From the NCBI GenBank assembly GCA_964568845.1, contig CAZMSC010000007.1:1-63022 (forward strand): DNA of 63,022 bases, given 5' to 3'. The notes under the pieces were generated by a model, which worked only from the letters and a program-made list of their open reading frames with translations, did no database searches and was not told the origin of the DNA. This DNA comes from DTBU01 sp964568845. Its GTDB lineage: Archaea > Thermoproteota > CALKCG01 > B24. Position numbers and translations under genes: made by a program. Below are positions 53,380 through 61,641 of the stretch, in pieces (position 1 is the stretch's first letter; every line of letters starts with the position of its first letter).

Positions 53380-54402
53380 ATGTCTGAAAGACTCATCGAT
53401 GGGGATATCGTTAAGACAGAGGACGGATTCATCTTCTACGTTTTCGGCTATGAACACCCTGAGGATCGCTATATAACGTATTTAAAGTATGTGCCTGAGC
53501 GTTTTAAAAGCCTCTTTAAAATCGAGTTTCTACCGTGGGTTTGGAGGCTTGAGGAAGAAATATACGTAAGACCAGTTAACCTGTACAGTCCTGAGAATAT
53601 TCAGGAGATTGTAAGGGTTTTCAATGAGCGCTTCCCAAAATACGTATATGAATGTCCATACAATTCTAAAGTTTTAATATCTGTCCCTAGAGACATGGTG
53701 AGGTATACCTTTAAACCAGGGGAAGCGTTCTCCAGGCTTATGAGTAAAACCAACCGCCTTCCAGTGGAGAATGTAGCCGTTGAATGGATTAAGCTGATTT
53801 CTTCTGAGGCTGATGTTGATTTAAAAAGCTTCGGTATACACGGCTCTCTATGTCTAGGTATGACATCTGAAAAACCCGATGTAGACGTTGTCATATATGG
53901 TGGGTTAAACTTCAGAAAGGTGAGAAATACCGTGAGTAAATTAGTCTCTAAGGGCATTATAAAGTACATGTACGAGAACGAGTTCGATAAGTTTAGGAAG
54001 AATAAACTCTCCTACAAGGGTTTTAAAGTAGTCTTCAACGCCGTCAGGAAGCCTGATGAAATAAGAGATTTTTACGGTGCCTACAGGAGAATGCCTATAA
54101 AGACCGTGAAGTTTAGATGTATGGTTGAATCCGCTGAAGAGTCTTTCTTCAGACCAGCGATATATAGTATTTCAGAGTACAGGGCTGTCAACGAAGAGTC
54201 TAGGCTTCCCCCTGAGATGAGGCCTAGAGAAGTCGTTGTTATGGATAGCACATATAGAGGCTTAGCATATGAGGGTGATCTGCTTGAAGTTCAGGGGCTG
54301 TTAGAACGTGAAGTATCCACTTCAAGCAACGTTGAGAAATATAGAGTTGTAGTAGGCTCCGGTAGACCGGGTGAATACGTTCAAGTTAGGAAGCTGTACT
54401 AG
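53380..54402 (+). CDS. Nucleotidyltransferase-fold protein, paralogue 1
   Basis: 340 residues. The N-terminal part (about 1-55) has DGDIVKTEDGFIFYVFGYEHPEDRY followed by YLKYVP, shared with the next gene. Residues about 153-173 contain the nucleotidyltransferase core IHGSLCLG...PDVDVVIYG with Gly-Ser and Asp-x-Asp. A C-terminal region (about 230-340) has no recognised motif. The substrate is unknown; tRNA-, antibiotic- or polymerase-beta-type activities all fit the fold. It overlaps the following gene in a two-gene unit. Confidence 0.6.
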   Translation: MSERLIDGDIVKTEDGFIFYVFGYEHPEDRYITYLKYVPERFKSLFKIEFLPWVWRLEEEIYVRPVNLYSPENIQEIVRVFNERFPKYVYECPYNSKVLISVPRDMVRYTFKPGEAFSRLMSKTNRLPVENVAVEWIKLISSEADVDLKSFGIHGSLCLGMTSEKPDVDVVIYGGLNFRKVRNTVSKLVSKGIIKYMYENEFDKFRKNKLSYKGFKVVFNAVRKPDEIRDFYGAYRRMPIKTVKFRCMVESAEESFFRPAIYSISEYRAVNEESRLPPEMRPREVVVMDSTYRGLAYEGDLLEVQGLLEREVSTSSNVEKYRVVVGSGRPGEYVQVRKLY

Positions 54403-54403
54403 A

Positions 54404-55471
54404 ATGAGATTGAGAGATAGAGACTACATAGTAGGTTTAAACGGTCTGATATTTAGAGTCTTGGGGTATTCTCATCCATCAGATGGATACGTGTGCGACC
54501 TTGAATACGTCCCCTCAAGCCTATACCGTTCTAATAACGCTAGAGCTCCAAGAGGATATGGCACTATATCCCATTACAAGCTTTACGGTGACGAGCCGTT
54601 TAAACTCATAAACGGTTGTTTTCCAGAATACAGGGTCTACTACAGGCCTTTAAATACATATCTACCGGGTGTTCCAGCAAACCTCATAGGCGAGGTTAAA
54701 CTTCCAAGAGGCGGTTTGACGAGGCTCATCAGCTCTTTAAGGGATGGGCTTTCAATAGCTCTAGAGAATCTCATCGGTATGGTTTTAGAGTCTTCGAAGT
54801 TGAGTCTAGGAGATTTCGGGGTCTTCGGCTCTCTACTCTTAAACTTCTATCATCCAGACTTCTCAGACTTCGACCTTATCGTTTACGGGTCTGAGAATTT
54901 GAGGGAGCTTAGAGATTGTTTAAGTGCACTCTACGATGGGCGTTTCCTTAGAAATGAGTTTGAATTCCCGTCTGAAGACTCACGTCTTAAATGGAAGTTT
55001 AAAAACTACCCTTACAGACTATTTATTCTTCATCAGAAGAGGAAGCTGATATATGCCATTTATAAGCCATCCGGCTTCAGACCGGTTAAAGTAGAGTTTG
55101 AACCTGTTAAGGGTTATGGAGAAATAGTGGATGAATACGGCTCTATAAAAAGCATCGTTAGGTTAGGGTGGTTTAAGGCTTTTGCAACAATACTCGACGA
55201 TTCTGAGGCGGCGTTTATGCCATCCATATACAAAGTTGAGGTTGAGAGTGTTGTAGAAGGATTCAAAGTAGATGATGTAAGACGTATAGTATCCTATGTG
55301 GAAGAATATAGGCTTCAAGCCTTCAAAGATGAACGGGTATACGTTGAAGGATGGCTTGAGAAAGTTGAAACCTCAACCGGGGCCTTCCATCAGATAGCCT
55401 TAACGTATGGTCCAAGATACTATGAGCAGACGTTATACTCCCTAGACCTGCTTTCATCTCCCTATTCCTGA
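54404..55471 (+). CDS. Nucleotidyltransferase-fold protein, paralogue 2
   Basis: About 355 residues, a diverged tandem copy of the previous gene. N-terminal DRDYIVGLNGLIFRVLGYSHP and DLEYVP correspond to the same segment there. The core is GVFGSLLLNF...DFSDFDLIVYG, keeping Gly-Ser and Asp-x-Asp. The C-terminal part is its own. ATG 54404 begins one base after the upstream stop and is preferred to GTG 54371, which would overlap. The two products probably form a heterodimer or sequential pair; this is inference. Confidence 0.6.
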   Translation: MRLRDRDYIVGLNGLIFRVLGYSHPSDGYVCDLEYVPSSLYRSNNARAPRGYGTISHYKLYGDEPFKLINGCFPEYRVYYRPLNTYLPGVPANLIGEVKLPRGGLTRLISSLRDGLSIALENLIGMVLESSKLSLGDFGVFGSLLLNFYHPDFSDFDLIVYGSENLRELRDCLSALYDGRFLRNEFEFPSEDSRLKWKFKNYPYRLFILHQKRKLIYAIYKPSGFRPVKVEFEPVKGYGEIVDEYGSIKSIVRLGWFKAFATILDDSEAAFMPSIYKVEVESVVEGFKVDDVRRIVSYVEEYRLQAFKDERVYVEGWLEKVETSTGAFHQIALTYGPRYYEQTLYSLDLLSSPYS

Positions 55472-55570
55472 AACCAAATCTAGATGAAGCGCTTAGAATT
55501 TAGAATTAACCGGTTTACATAATAGAAAAGGTTTTCAGGCCGATCATGGTAGTTCATTATGAGTTGAGTC

Positions 55571-56134
55571 ATGGTGTTATACTTCGCTACCAGGAATGAG
55601 GGGAAGTTTAAAGAAGCTAAACTTGTCTTTGAAAGTCTAGACTTAGAGTTGACTATGTTGAATGCCGATAAGGTTGAAATACAGTCTGACAGCTTGGAAG
55701 ACATAGCATCCTATGCTGCTAGAGAATTAGCTGAACGTTTGGGTTTAGAGGTGATAGTGGAAGATGCTGGTTTATTCATAAGAAGTCTTAACGGTTTTCC
55801 AGGTCCCTATTCGGCTTACACGTATAAAACGATAGGTTTAAGCGGGATCCTCAAGCTTATGGAAAGTTTAAGCGATAGATATGCGTACTTCCTATCAGTC
55901 GTAGCGTATGCGAAGCCTGGAAAGCCTGTTAGGGTCTTTCATGGCCGAGTGGAAGGGCTGATAACTTATACGCCTAGAGGCCTTGGAGGGTTTGGCTTTG
56001 ATCCGATATTCCAACCGTTGGAGGGGGATGGAAGGACATTTGCCGAAATGACGAGTGAAGAGAAGAACGTGCTCTCTCATAGGGCTAGGGCCTTCAGAAA
56101 ACTGGCACTATGGATTAGAGAGAACCGGGTTTGA
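55571..56134 (+). CDS. rdgB: XTP/dITP diphosphatase (RdgB/HAM1)
   Basis: 187 residues. It hydrolyses deaminated purine nucleotides (XTP, dITP) to monophosphates, keeping the pool clean. FATRNEGKFKEAKLVF (5-20), IVEDAGLFIRSLNGFPGPYSA (about 64-84), and GLGGFGFDPIFQP...FAEMTSEEKNVLSHRARA (about 140-175) are the family motifs. ATG 55571. Convergent with the following minus-strand sugar gene. Confidence 0.94.
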   Translation: MVLYFATRNEGKFKEAKLVFESLDLELTMLNADKVEIQSDSLEDIASYAARELAERLGLEVIVEDAGLFIRSLNGFPGPYSAYTYKTIGLSGILKLMESLSDRYAYFLSVVAYAKPGKPVRVFHGRVEGLITYTPRGLGGFGFDPIFQPLEGDGRTFAEMTSEEKNVLSHRARAFRKLALWIRENRV

Positions 56135-56170
56135 ATCCTGTATCATAGGTGTGATTTTACAGTGGGAGGG

Positions 56171-56923
56171 TCAGCTTTCTAAGAACTCTAGAAGCTTATC
56201 TGCGAAACTATTGTCGAGCTTTTCGTATTTCTCTGTTGAGCCTATGTCGTACCATGAGGCGTTGGTTTCATACGCGTATACAACTCCTCTAGCCGTTAAT
56301 TCGGGAATTAAATGGCCCATTAAGTCGTACTCCTCATTGACGTATTTTTTGGAGACTTCAGCCATAATGTTGAAAACCTCCCGTCTGATCATTAGGATTC
56401 CGATGCAGACTGGCACGTTGATTAGCGGCTTCTCCTCAAATTTGATTATTCTCGACCCCTCTATGTAGGCTACTCCCACAGGGATTCTATACCCTCTTGA
56501 AACGGCTATTGTAGCTGTGGACTTTAAATTTTCATGGTAGTTTACGAAGTCTCTAATGTTAATATCTGTCAGTATATCTCCATAGTACACTAGGGTGTTT
56601 TCAAATTTGCTGAAATAGCCCTGTTCGTAGGCATTCAGCATCGCCCAGCCAGTTCCTCTAAACCCCTTTCTATCGAGGACGTAGTTTATCTTCACATTGA
56701 ACCTATCTCCATTACCAAAATAGTTTACGATCTGCTGATACTTGTAGCCGCATAGGAGGTTTACGTTTTCAACACCACTCTTCTTCAGCAACAGAATTAT
56801 GTATTCAAGGAGAGGCTTCTGTTTAGAGCCTACAGGTATCATGGCTTTCTGGAAGTAGTACGTTAAGGGTCTAAGCCTGCTACCAATACCGCCACACAGT
56901 ATGGCGGCGCAAACTCCATCCAT
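56171..56923 (-). CDS. Sugar-1-phosphate nucleotidyltransferase
   Basis: 250 residues, NDP-sugar pyrophosphorylase fold. LCGGIGSRLRPLTYYFQKAMIPVG (about 10-33) is the nucleotide site, LVYYGDILTDINI near 110 the metal Asp, and FEEKPLINVPVCIGILMI near 157 the sugar site. It activates a hexose-1-phosphate. Its start lies 9 bases after the membrane protein stop, so the pair probably works in cell-surface glycan synthesis. Confidence 0.82.
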   Translation of the reverse strand: MDGVCAAILCGGIGSRLRPLTYYFQKAMIPVGSKQKPLLEYIILLLKKSGVENVNLLCGYKYQQIVNYFGNGDRFNVKINYVLDRKGFRGTGWAMLNAYEQGYFSKFENTLVYYGDILTDINIRDFVNYHENLKSTATIAVSRGYRIPVGVAYIEGSRIIKFEEKPLINVPVCIGILMIRREVFNIMAEVSKKYVNEEYDLMGHLIPELTARGVVYAYETNASWYDIGSTEKYEKLDNSFADKLLEFLES

Positions 56924-56932
56924 ATATATCTA

Positions 56933-59551
56933 TTAGGTTTTCTCACCATAGGGCCTTATATGTTTTAACATTCCGGTGAAGCGCTTTCCTAATAGAGAAA
57001 TTGTGATAAAGCCTGAAATCGCAAAGACCATGGAGACTGCTCTAAGCATCTCCATTAAAAGTTGAGGTCTATATACTATAGTTATTGTAAGCGGCTTCTC
57101 TTCTCCGTTTTCAATATACCATCCATTGAAGAAGCCGTTGACCTTCACATGTTTTACGTCCCGTTGCTCTGTTCCGGTTAAAATATCTACTGGGTTGGGG
57201 TCTCTGATGTATAATCTCCATCCCGGATCAAACCACTCATTCAAGGCTATTAGAATCCTATCTTGGAAATGGTCAACCGTCACCTTGTAGTATGTAGGGT
57301 TTTCCTCTATATAGTCCAGTTTAGTATGGGAGACTTGCGTCACAGCGTCTTCTACATAAGCCTTGCTCTTAGGGTCGAATTCATCCTTTAAGAGGTTTTC
57401 AAAGATATCTCCCTCATATCTTAAAGCCTCTTTTACCAAGTAGATCTTCGACGTTTTAAATTCGTCTCTAAGCCTGTATACTGTGAATTGCTGATCGAAC
57501 TTTACGAATAATTCTAAAGGCGTAACTTCCGCCTCAACTCCTTTATCTAGGAAAATGCCGCCAACCTCCGCCTCTACTATTCCACCCGGCGGAGCATGCA
57601 TCGAGAAAACGATTGCAGCCACCCTCGACCTATCTAAACCAACGTCTAAGGTTGCGTCACTCAAACGTACTACTGCGAGGTTCCAACTCTGCTCCCTTAA
57701 ATCAAGCCTCCATGTAGCCCATCTGCCGAAAACGTCTTGGACCTGAATATCCGCTGTGTTTGAACCATTTACTTTAATCCAGAATTCCAAGTAGTTGTAT
57801 TCTAGCCAGTTCGATACTGCTGGGAGAGTATATGCAAAGCTGAATGTTCCATTAAAAGCTGGCTGTTCACTCGTCCATGACTCTCCGCATGCATATAAAT
57901 GGATTTCAGATCGAGCCTCCTCTACTTCTACATACCTGGCCTCAGCCTCATAATGTCTCTCCGGGTTGAAGTTTACGACCTGGATGAATCCTAAATCCCT
58001 CATAATTGGTTCAACGTCTTCAGACGATACGTTAACGACACCGTTCGCCAAGTTTGGGCTTACTATGAAGCTGTAGTTAAGCTTCGCCTCTATAAGACGT
58101 GGATTTACGGTTTGTACTCTGTCTTGGTCGATATCGTAATGGAGCACCACGAATCCGACGTCTAAGGCAGATAAGACCTTCCAGAACTCTGTTTTGCCAG
58201 TTAGATCGTTTAAGACTTTGAAATCGTAACCGTAGATTATTGGATTATTTAAGATTAAGTTTTCAACAGGCTTTTCATACCTTCTAGTACTCCAACTATA
58301 GTAGAATTCTCCACTTGTAATAGGCATGGTTAATACCCTGCAGTCTTCAAGTTGAAGGAGTTGGCTTAACTCCTCATATTGCTCTGGTACGTTTAAGCTA
58401 CTGGTCCATGAGAGTGGAGTTGTTAAGCCTTGATATATAACCATGCCCGAAACAAGTAAGAAGATAAAGGGTTTTACTAGATCGTACTCTCTAGCACAGT
58501 CTTCATCTATGACGAGCGATACGGATATGTAATCGCTAACCCTTTCAGAGAACCTTTTAGCTCCTAAAGCCACTAGTAGAGATATACATGTCGAAGTTAT
58601 GGCTAAGACGTCTGACGTTGCGTTTGATGTGACGATGGTCTGCGGGTCCATTAAAACTACCACCAGCGCTACAACTGCTAACGCCTGAACCAGGCTCAGC
58701 TTACCCGCCTCAAATAGCAGTAGAAACGTTGAAGCCGCTATGGGGAAGACCGTTAAACATAGGGGGCTGAAGCCTTCGACGTTTAAGCCTGGAGGTGTAG
58801 CTATCCACCAGGCATTCATGATAAGCCATGAAAACCCGGCTAACGTTAGAAACATAACCATCCACTTCAACCCTAAGGTTTTCCCGCGGGTTCTAACGAT
58901 AAAGTACGCCAGAACTGTCAGCGTTAAAGCTGTTAGATTGCCGAGTTTAATTAAAGCGCCTGAGAGTAGTGTGGATGCTAGAGCCGTGTAGAATCCGTAA
59001 GATATACTCCCCCTTTTATACGCCTCATCCACCGTTAAGAGGGCTAGGGGTGTTAAGACGTATAGAGCTGAAGCCTCTAAACCATGCCATAAACCTCTCA
59101 AAGCCACAGCAGACCCCAGGTATATGAGCATAGCTGTTAAACCGGCTAAACGGCTTCCGGAAAACCTCTTAGCCAGTATGTAAATAGGGCATCCGCCTAA
59201 AACCCATAGGGTTAGTAGAAGCGTAAAGCCAATCGCGTTTAGATCTGCCCCTAGGAGCCTCATGAAAGCTGGAAGCACGTATATCGTCGCAAAGGCTAAT
59301 CTGTCATTCGGCTTGCCAAGCTCATCTGAAATCCAGCCATACTTTAACACTTCAAAGTCGCGTTTTAAGACCTGGTGTAAATCCGTCAGCAGACCGTAGG
59401 GTAAACCACCCAAGAAAGTAGTATAAGCATATGTCAAAAACGCTACTACAAACACTATAGCTAAAGCCTCTAAAGCTCTCTCACTCTTCGGAGACAATGT
59501 TAAATTAATAGTCTGGAAGGCTTCAGATAAAAGTTTACTATGCTCTTCCAA
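56933..59551 (-). CDS. Large membrane protein, GT-C-like with extracellular beta domain
   Basis: 872 residues. About twelve membrane segments cover residues 27-360, with an early acidic loop (DLHQVLKRDFEVLK near 57) and a pattern like GT-C glycosyltransferases. A long extracellular region (about 370-820) includes a beta-sandwich-like stretch near 560-660 reminiscent of carbohydrate-binding modules, and a last membrane segment is near 838-858 before a basic tail. It is likely to transfer or assemble a surface sugar, consistent with the adjacent nucleotidyltransferase. The specific family is not recognised. Confidence 0.5.
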   Translation of the reverse strand: MEEHSKLLSEAFQTINLTLSPKSERALEALAIVFVVAFLTYAYTTFLGGLPYGLLTDLHQVLKRDFEVLKYGWISDELGKPNDRLAFATIYVLPAFMRLLGADLNAIGFTLLLTLWVLGGCPIYILAKRFSGSRLAGLTAMLIYLGSAVALRGLWHGLEASALYVLTPLALLTVDEAYKRGSISYGFYTALASTLLSGALIKLGNLTALTLTVLAYFIVRTRGKTLGLKWMVMFLTLAGFSWLIMNAWWIATPPGLNVEGFSPLCLTVFPIAASTFLLLFEAGKLSLVQALAVVALVVVLMDPQTIVTSNATSDVLAITSTCISLLVALGAKRFSERVSDYISVSLVIDEDCAREYDLVKPFIFLLVSGMVIYQGLTTPLSWTSSLNVPEQYEELSQLLQLEDCRVLTMPITSGEFYYSWSTRRYEKPVENLILNNPIIYGYDFKVLNDLTGKTEFWKVLSALDVGFVVLHYDIDQDRVQTVNPRLIEAKLNYSFIVSPNLANGVVNVSSEDVEPIMRDLGFIQVVNFNPERHYEAEARYVEVEEARSEIHLYACGESWTSEQPAFNGTFSFAYTLPAVSNWLEYNYLEFWIKVNGSNTADIQVQDVFGRWATWRLDLREQSWNLAVVRLSDATLDVGLDRSRVAAIVFSMHAPPGGIVEAEVGGIFLDKGVEAEVTPLELFVKFDQQFTVYRLRDEFKTSKIYLVKEALRYEGDIFENLLKDEFDPKSKAYVEDAVTQVSHTKLDYIEENPTYYKVTVDHFQDRILIALNEWFDPGWRLYIRDPNPVDILTGTEQRDVKHVKVNGFFNGWYIENGEEKPLTITIVYRPQLLMEMLRAVSMVFAISGFITISLLGKRFTGMLKHIRPYGEKT

Positions 59552-60055
59552 GCCTTAGAAGGCGGCTTGAAGCCTTAAAGGTTGAAAATCAGCAACCCCT
59601 CAGCTTCAGCCGACCAAGCTAGAATACCACACTCCATCAAAGTACTCATCAGACCACCTCAAAGAAACCCGCGTCATTTATGAATGGGAGGAATTGAGGT
59701 CTAAAGTTTAAACATTCGAATTTGCATATATGCTTTTGATGAAGCTCTCTAAAACCGTAGTCTGCAAACTTCAACCGTCTGAAGAGGATGCAAAAACTTC
59801 CCGCCGCTCTTGAGGCTTTTCGCGATACCTGCAACTATATATCTAAGATAGCGTTTAAACGTAGAACCTTCAACCCCGTTGCTCTCCACCACATGGTCTA
59901 CCGTGAAACAGAGAGAAGTTCAAGCTTCCAGCAAACCTTGCCATAAGAGCTAGAGACAGGGTTGCTAAAGCTTACAAGCAAAGAAGAGACTGGCTTCTTA
60001 AGTTCACGAAGCTTTCGATGGATTTGGATGAGAGGCTTTTCAGCCCATGTGATGA

Positions 60056-60193
60056 TCACCCGTATTTCCGCAGCGGAAATATTTTCTCCGCAGATTTCAG
60101 CAGCGGAAATCTCAACGCTTCTCCCTCCCCCAAGATTTTCCAAACCTCACCTCTAACAACTTCTTCAATAAACTTCCTCACATCATCCGCCAT
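60056..60193 (-). CDS. 45-codon ORF inside the tnpB relic (uncertain)
   Basis: From ATG 60193 the minus strand reads MADDVRKFIEEVVRGEVW and continues to FPLRKYG before TGA. The amino-acid composition looks natural (helical, charged). It occupies the segment that interrupts TnpB between DERLFS and its YTSTSTL strand, so it arrived by insertion. It contains two palindromic GCAGCGGAAAT units. No family recognised; it may be a gene fragment. Confidence 0.35.
   Translation of the reverse strand: MADDVRKFIEEVVRGEVWKILGEGEALRFPLLKSAEKIFPLRKYG
60064..60111. repeat. Two GCAGCGGAAAT palindromic units
   Basis: ATTTCCGC and GCGGAAAT around a single A form a perfect inverted repeat at 60064-60080. A second related unit, GATTTC with GAAATC around AGCAGCG, lies at about 60093-60111. 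The sequence GCAGCGGAAAT is thus repeated directly about 30 bases apart. They lie in the segment inserted into tnpB. Confidence 0.55.
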
Positions 60194-60682
60194 CTACAAG
60201 CCTAACGGAATCTACACTTCCACATCCACGCTTCAGAAGAGAGTTAAACCTGTGCTTGATACAGGCGACTACCAGAGAAAGCTTCCTGAAGATGCCAAGC
60301 CAACACATGCCGTCTTGGTTTACAGAAATAGAACCTTCTACCTCCACATCGCCATTGAAAGACAGGTTCCAAAGCCCAAAGGAAACAACCCTGCTGGCGT
60401 GGACACTGGAATGAGAAACCTTCTCGTAGCCTCTAACTACTTCAAGATTAAAGTCGGAGTTCTATCCGTAGCAGAATTAAACATAATAGAAGCCTGAATG
60501 GAGACTTCAGATGAGCCGTTATGATTCACCTGCAAGTCCACAGGCTTCAGCCGTGATTTCAACTGTAGTGACTCCAGACATAAAGGTCTCCACAACGTAA
60601 AGAGATCATTATATTAATCAGCTAGAACTAGAATATATTCAATTTGAAGGTGGTGAGTGATCGTGCGAGGTCGACCTGCCGT

Positions 60683-60817
60683 ATGAAGAAGACAGTAATA
60701 GCCGTCTCAACCAACAACATCAAGAAGCCCTTCTCCAACCGGCTTCTAGACATACACTCCCTAGGCTTCCGACACCTCGCCGTCGAATTCTTCAAGGTTC
60801 TAGACGAATGCGGCTGA
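60683..60817 (+). CDS. Short hypothetical ORF (44 codons)
   Basis: MKKTVIAVSTNNIKKPF continuing to FKVLDECG. The same frame can be extended back to GTG 60653, next to a GAAGGTGG Shine-Dalgarno-like site. It is immediately upstream of the coiled-coil ORF at 60826. No family recognised. The position between two transposase relics makes a mobile-element cargo or remnant possible. Confidence 0.35.
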   Translation: MKKTVIAVSTNNIKKPFSNRLLDIHSLGFRHLAVEFFKVLDECG

Positions 60818-60825
60818 GTGGTACT

Positions 60826-61134
60826 ATGGATGAGGAGAGTAAGACCATAAAAGCGTACATTTCGATCCTAAGGGAAAATCTAGCAGGTCTCGTAGAGAGG
60901 TATAATAAGGCTAGGGCTGAGTTGAAGAAGCTAGAAGAAGAGTTGAAAGAGCATAAAGCCCTCATAGATTGGATGGATAAATCCATTAAGATGTTTGAGA
61001 AGGCGAAAAGCATAGATGAGTTGAACAAGATGATAGATAAGTCTCTAAAAAAGCTTGAGAAAAAGCATCCGCGAGTTGCGGAGAAGTTTAAACAGATAAA
61101 ACCCTCCATTGGGAAAGACACCATGGTCGTATAG
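60826..61134 (+). CDS. Small coiled-coil protein, unknown
   Basis: About 102 residues, nearly all helical. Heptad-like charged stretches ESKTIKAYISILRENLAGL and AELKKLEEELKEHKALIDW (each under 20 residues) are followed by a second helical hairpin, DELNKMIDKSLKKLEKKHP. ATG 60826 is preferred over ATG 60808, which would overlap the upstream small ORF. Function unknown; it probably forms a unit with the 44-codon ORF. Confidence 0.5.
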   Translation: MDEESKTIKAYISILRENLAGLVERYNKARAELKKLEEELKEHKALIDWMDKSIKMFEKAKSIDELNKMIDKSLKKLEKKHPRVAEKFKQIKPSIGKDTMVV

Positions 61135-61145
61135 ATCAGCATCCT

Positions 61146-61235
61146 CTAAGACTGAAGTCGGGAGATTTTGCTTCTAGGGTTTTTCACCAGTTTGTTGTTC
61201 ATCGCCCTTTTAATCTCCCACCATCCCATTCCACC
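61146..61235 (-). pseudogene. Possible TnpB C-terminal tail fragment
   Basis: The minus strand carries GMGWWEIKRAMN followed by NKLVKNPRSK and a stop at 61146-61148, with a stop codon just upstream of the Gly. The WWE(I/V)KRAMN tail is frequent at the end of archaeal TnpB/OrfB proteins as I recall them. It is on the strand opposite to the tnpB relic at 59739, so it would be a separate element. Confidence 0.35.
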
Positions 61236-61587
61236 TCAGAAGCAGGAGGATACTTCAAAGGATAGAGATAGCTAAGTGATGGCACGTCCATCGCAGATAG
61301 CCGCCGAACGGTGAAGAGATGAACTACCTTTATACTTGCTAATCGGGAAACACTTTAAAATCATTTTTCTCTACAATATGTCTACAGTTTATTTAAAAGT
61401 CAATGACGGAGAATTTAGATCGGATAGATTTTCATGGAGATCTTCCCTCATAAGCAGTCTTCATGAGCCTCCCTACTCTCGGGCGGAATCGTGTTAATAA
61501 ACGTATACAATTGTATATTTTGATATTTTCTTTTAAAAAGACTTAGCCTCAAGTATAAAGTTTCGTCTACAAGATTATAGGTTAATC
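61236..61587. other. Gap upstream of the S-layer-like gene, no gene seen
   Basis: AT-rich sequence with no supported ORF or RNA fold. It separates the mobile-element relics from the S-layer-like promoter. Confidence 0.4.
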
Positions 61588-61594
61588 TTATAAG
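61588..61594 (+). promoter_or_regulatory. TATA box of the S-layer-like gene
   Basis: TTATAAG lies 48-54 bases before ATG 61642, and a GGTGGATC Shine-Dalgarno (61630-61637) lies 4 bases before it. Together they give a leader of about 28 bases. Confidence 0.6.
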
Positions 61595-61641
61595 CAGTTT
61601 AAGAGTGATATTTCTCCGTCGAAAGTTTCGGTGGATCCGTC

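Larger units (their letters stand above)
59739..60497 (+). pseudogene. tnpB: Degraded TnpB (IS200/IS605 OrfB) gene
   Basis: The frame from ATG 59739 reads KTVVCKLQPSEEDAK, then shifts to ALEAFRDTCNYISKIAFK and RTFNPVALHHMVYRE, shifts again to EKFKLPANLAIRARDRVAKAYK and MDLDERLFS, then after an insertion YTSTSTLQKRVKPVLDTG, DYQRKLPEDAKPTHAVLVYR, FYLHIAIE and GVDTGMRNLLVASN. These are the successive parts of the archaeal TnpB N-terminal and central regions. The zinc ribbon and RuvC catalytic remainder are gone. At least two frameshifts are present. Confidence 0.75.

Noticed and set aside
60064..60111. CRISPR-like array
   Set aside because: Only two short palindromic units about 30 bases apart, without a consistent spacer-repeat series or cas genes.
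59898..60143. Minus-strand 81-codon ORF with repeated ISAAEI
   Set aside because: It overlaps the tnpB relic and its repeats come from the GCAGCGGAAAT palindromes read in a third frame.
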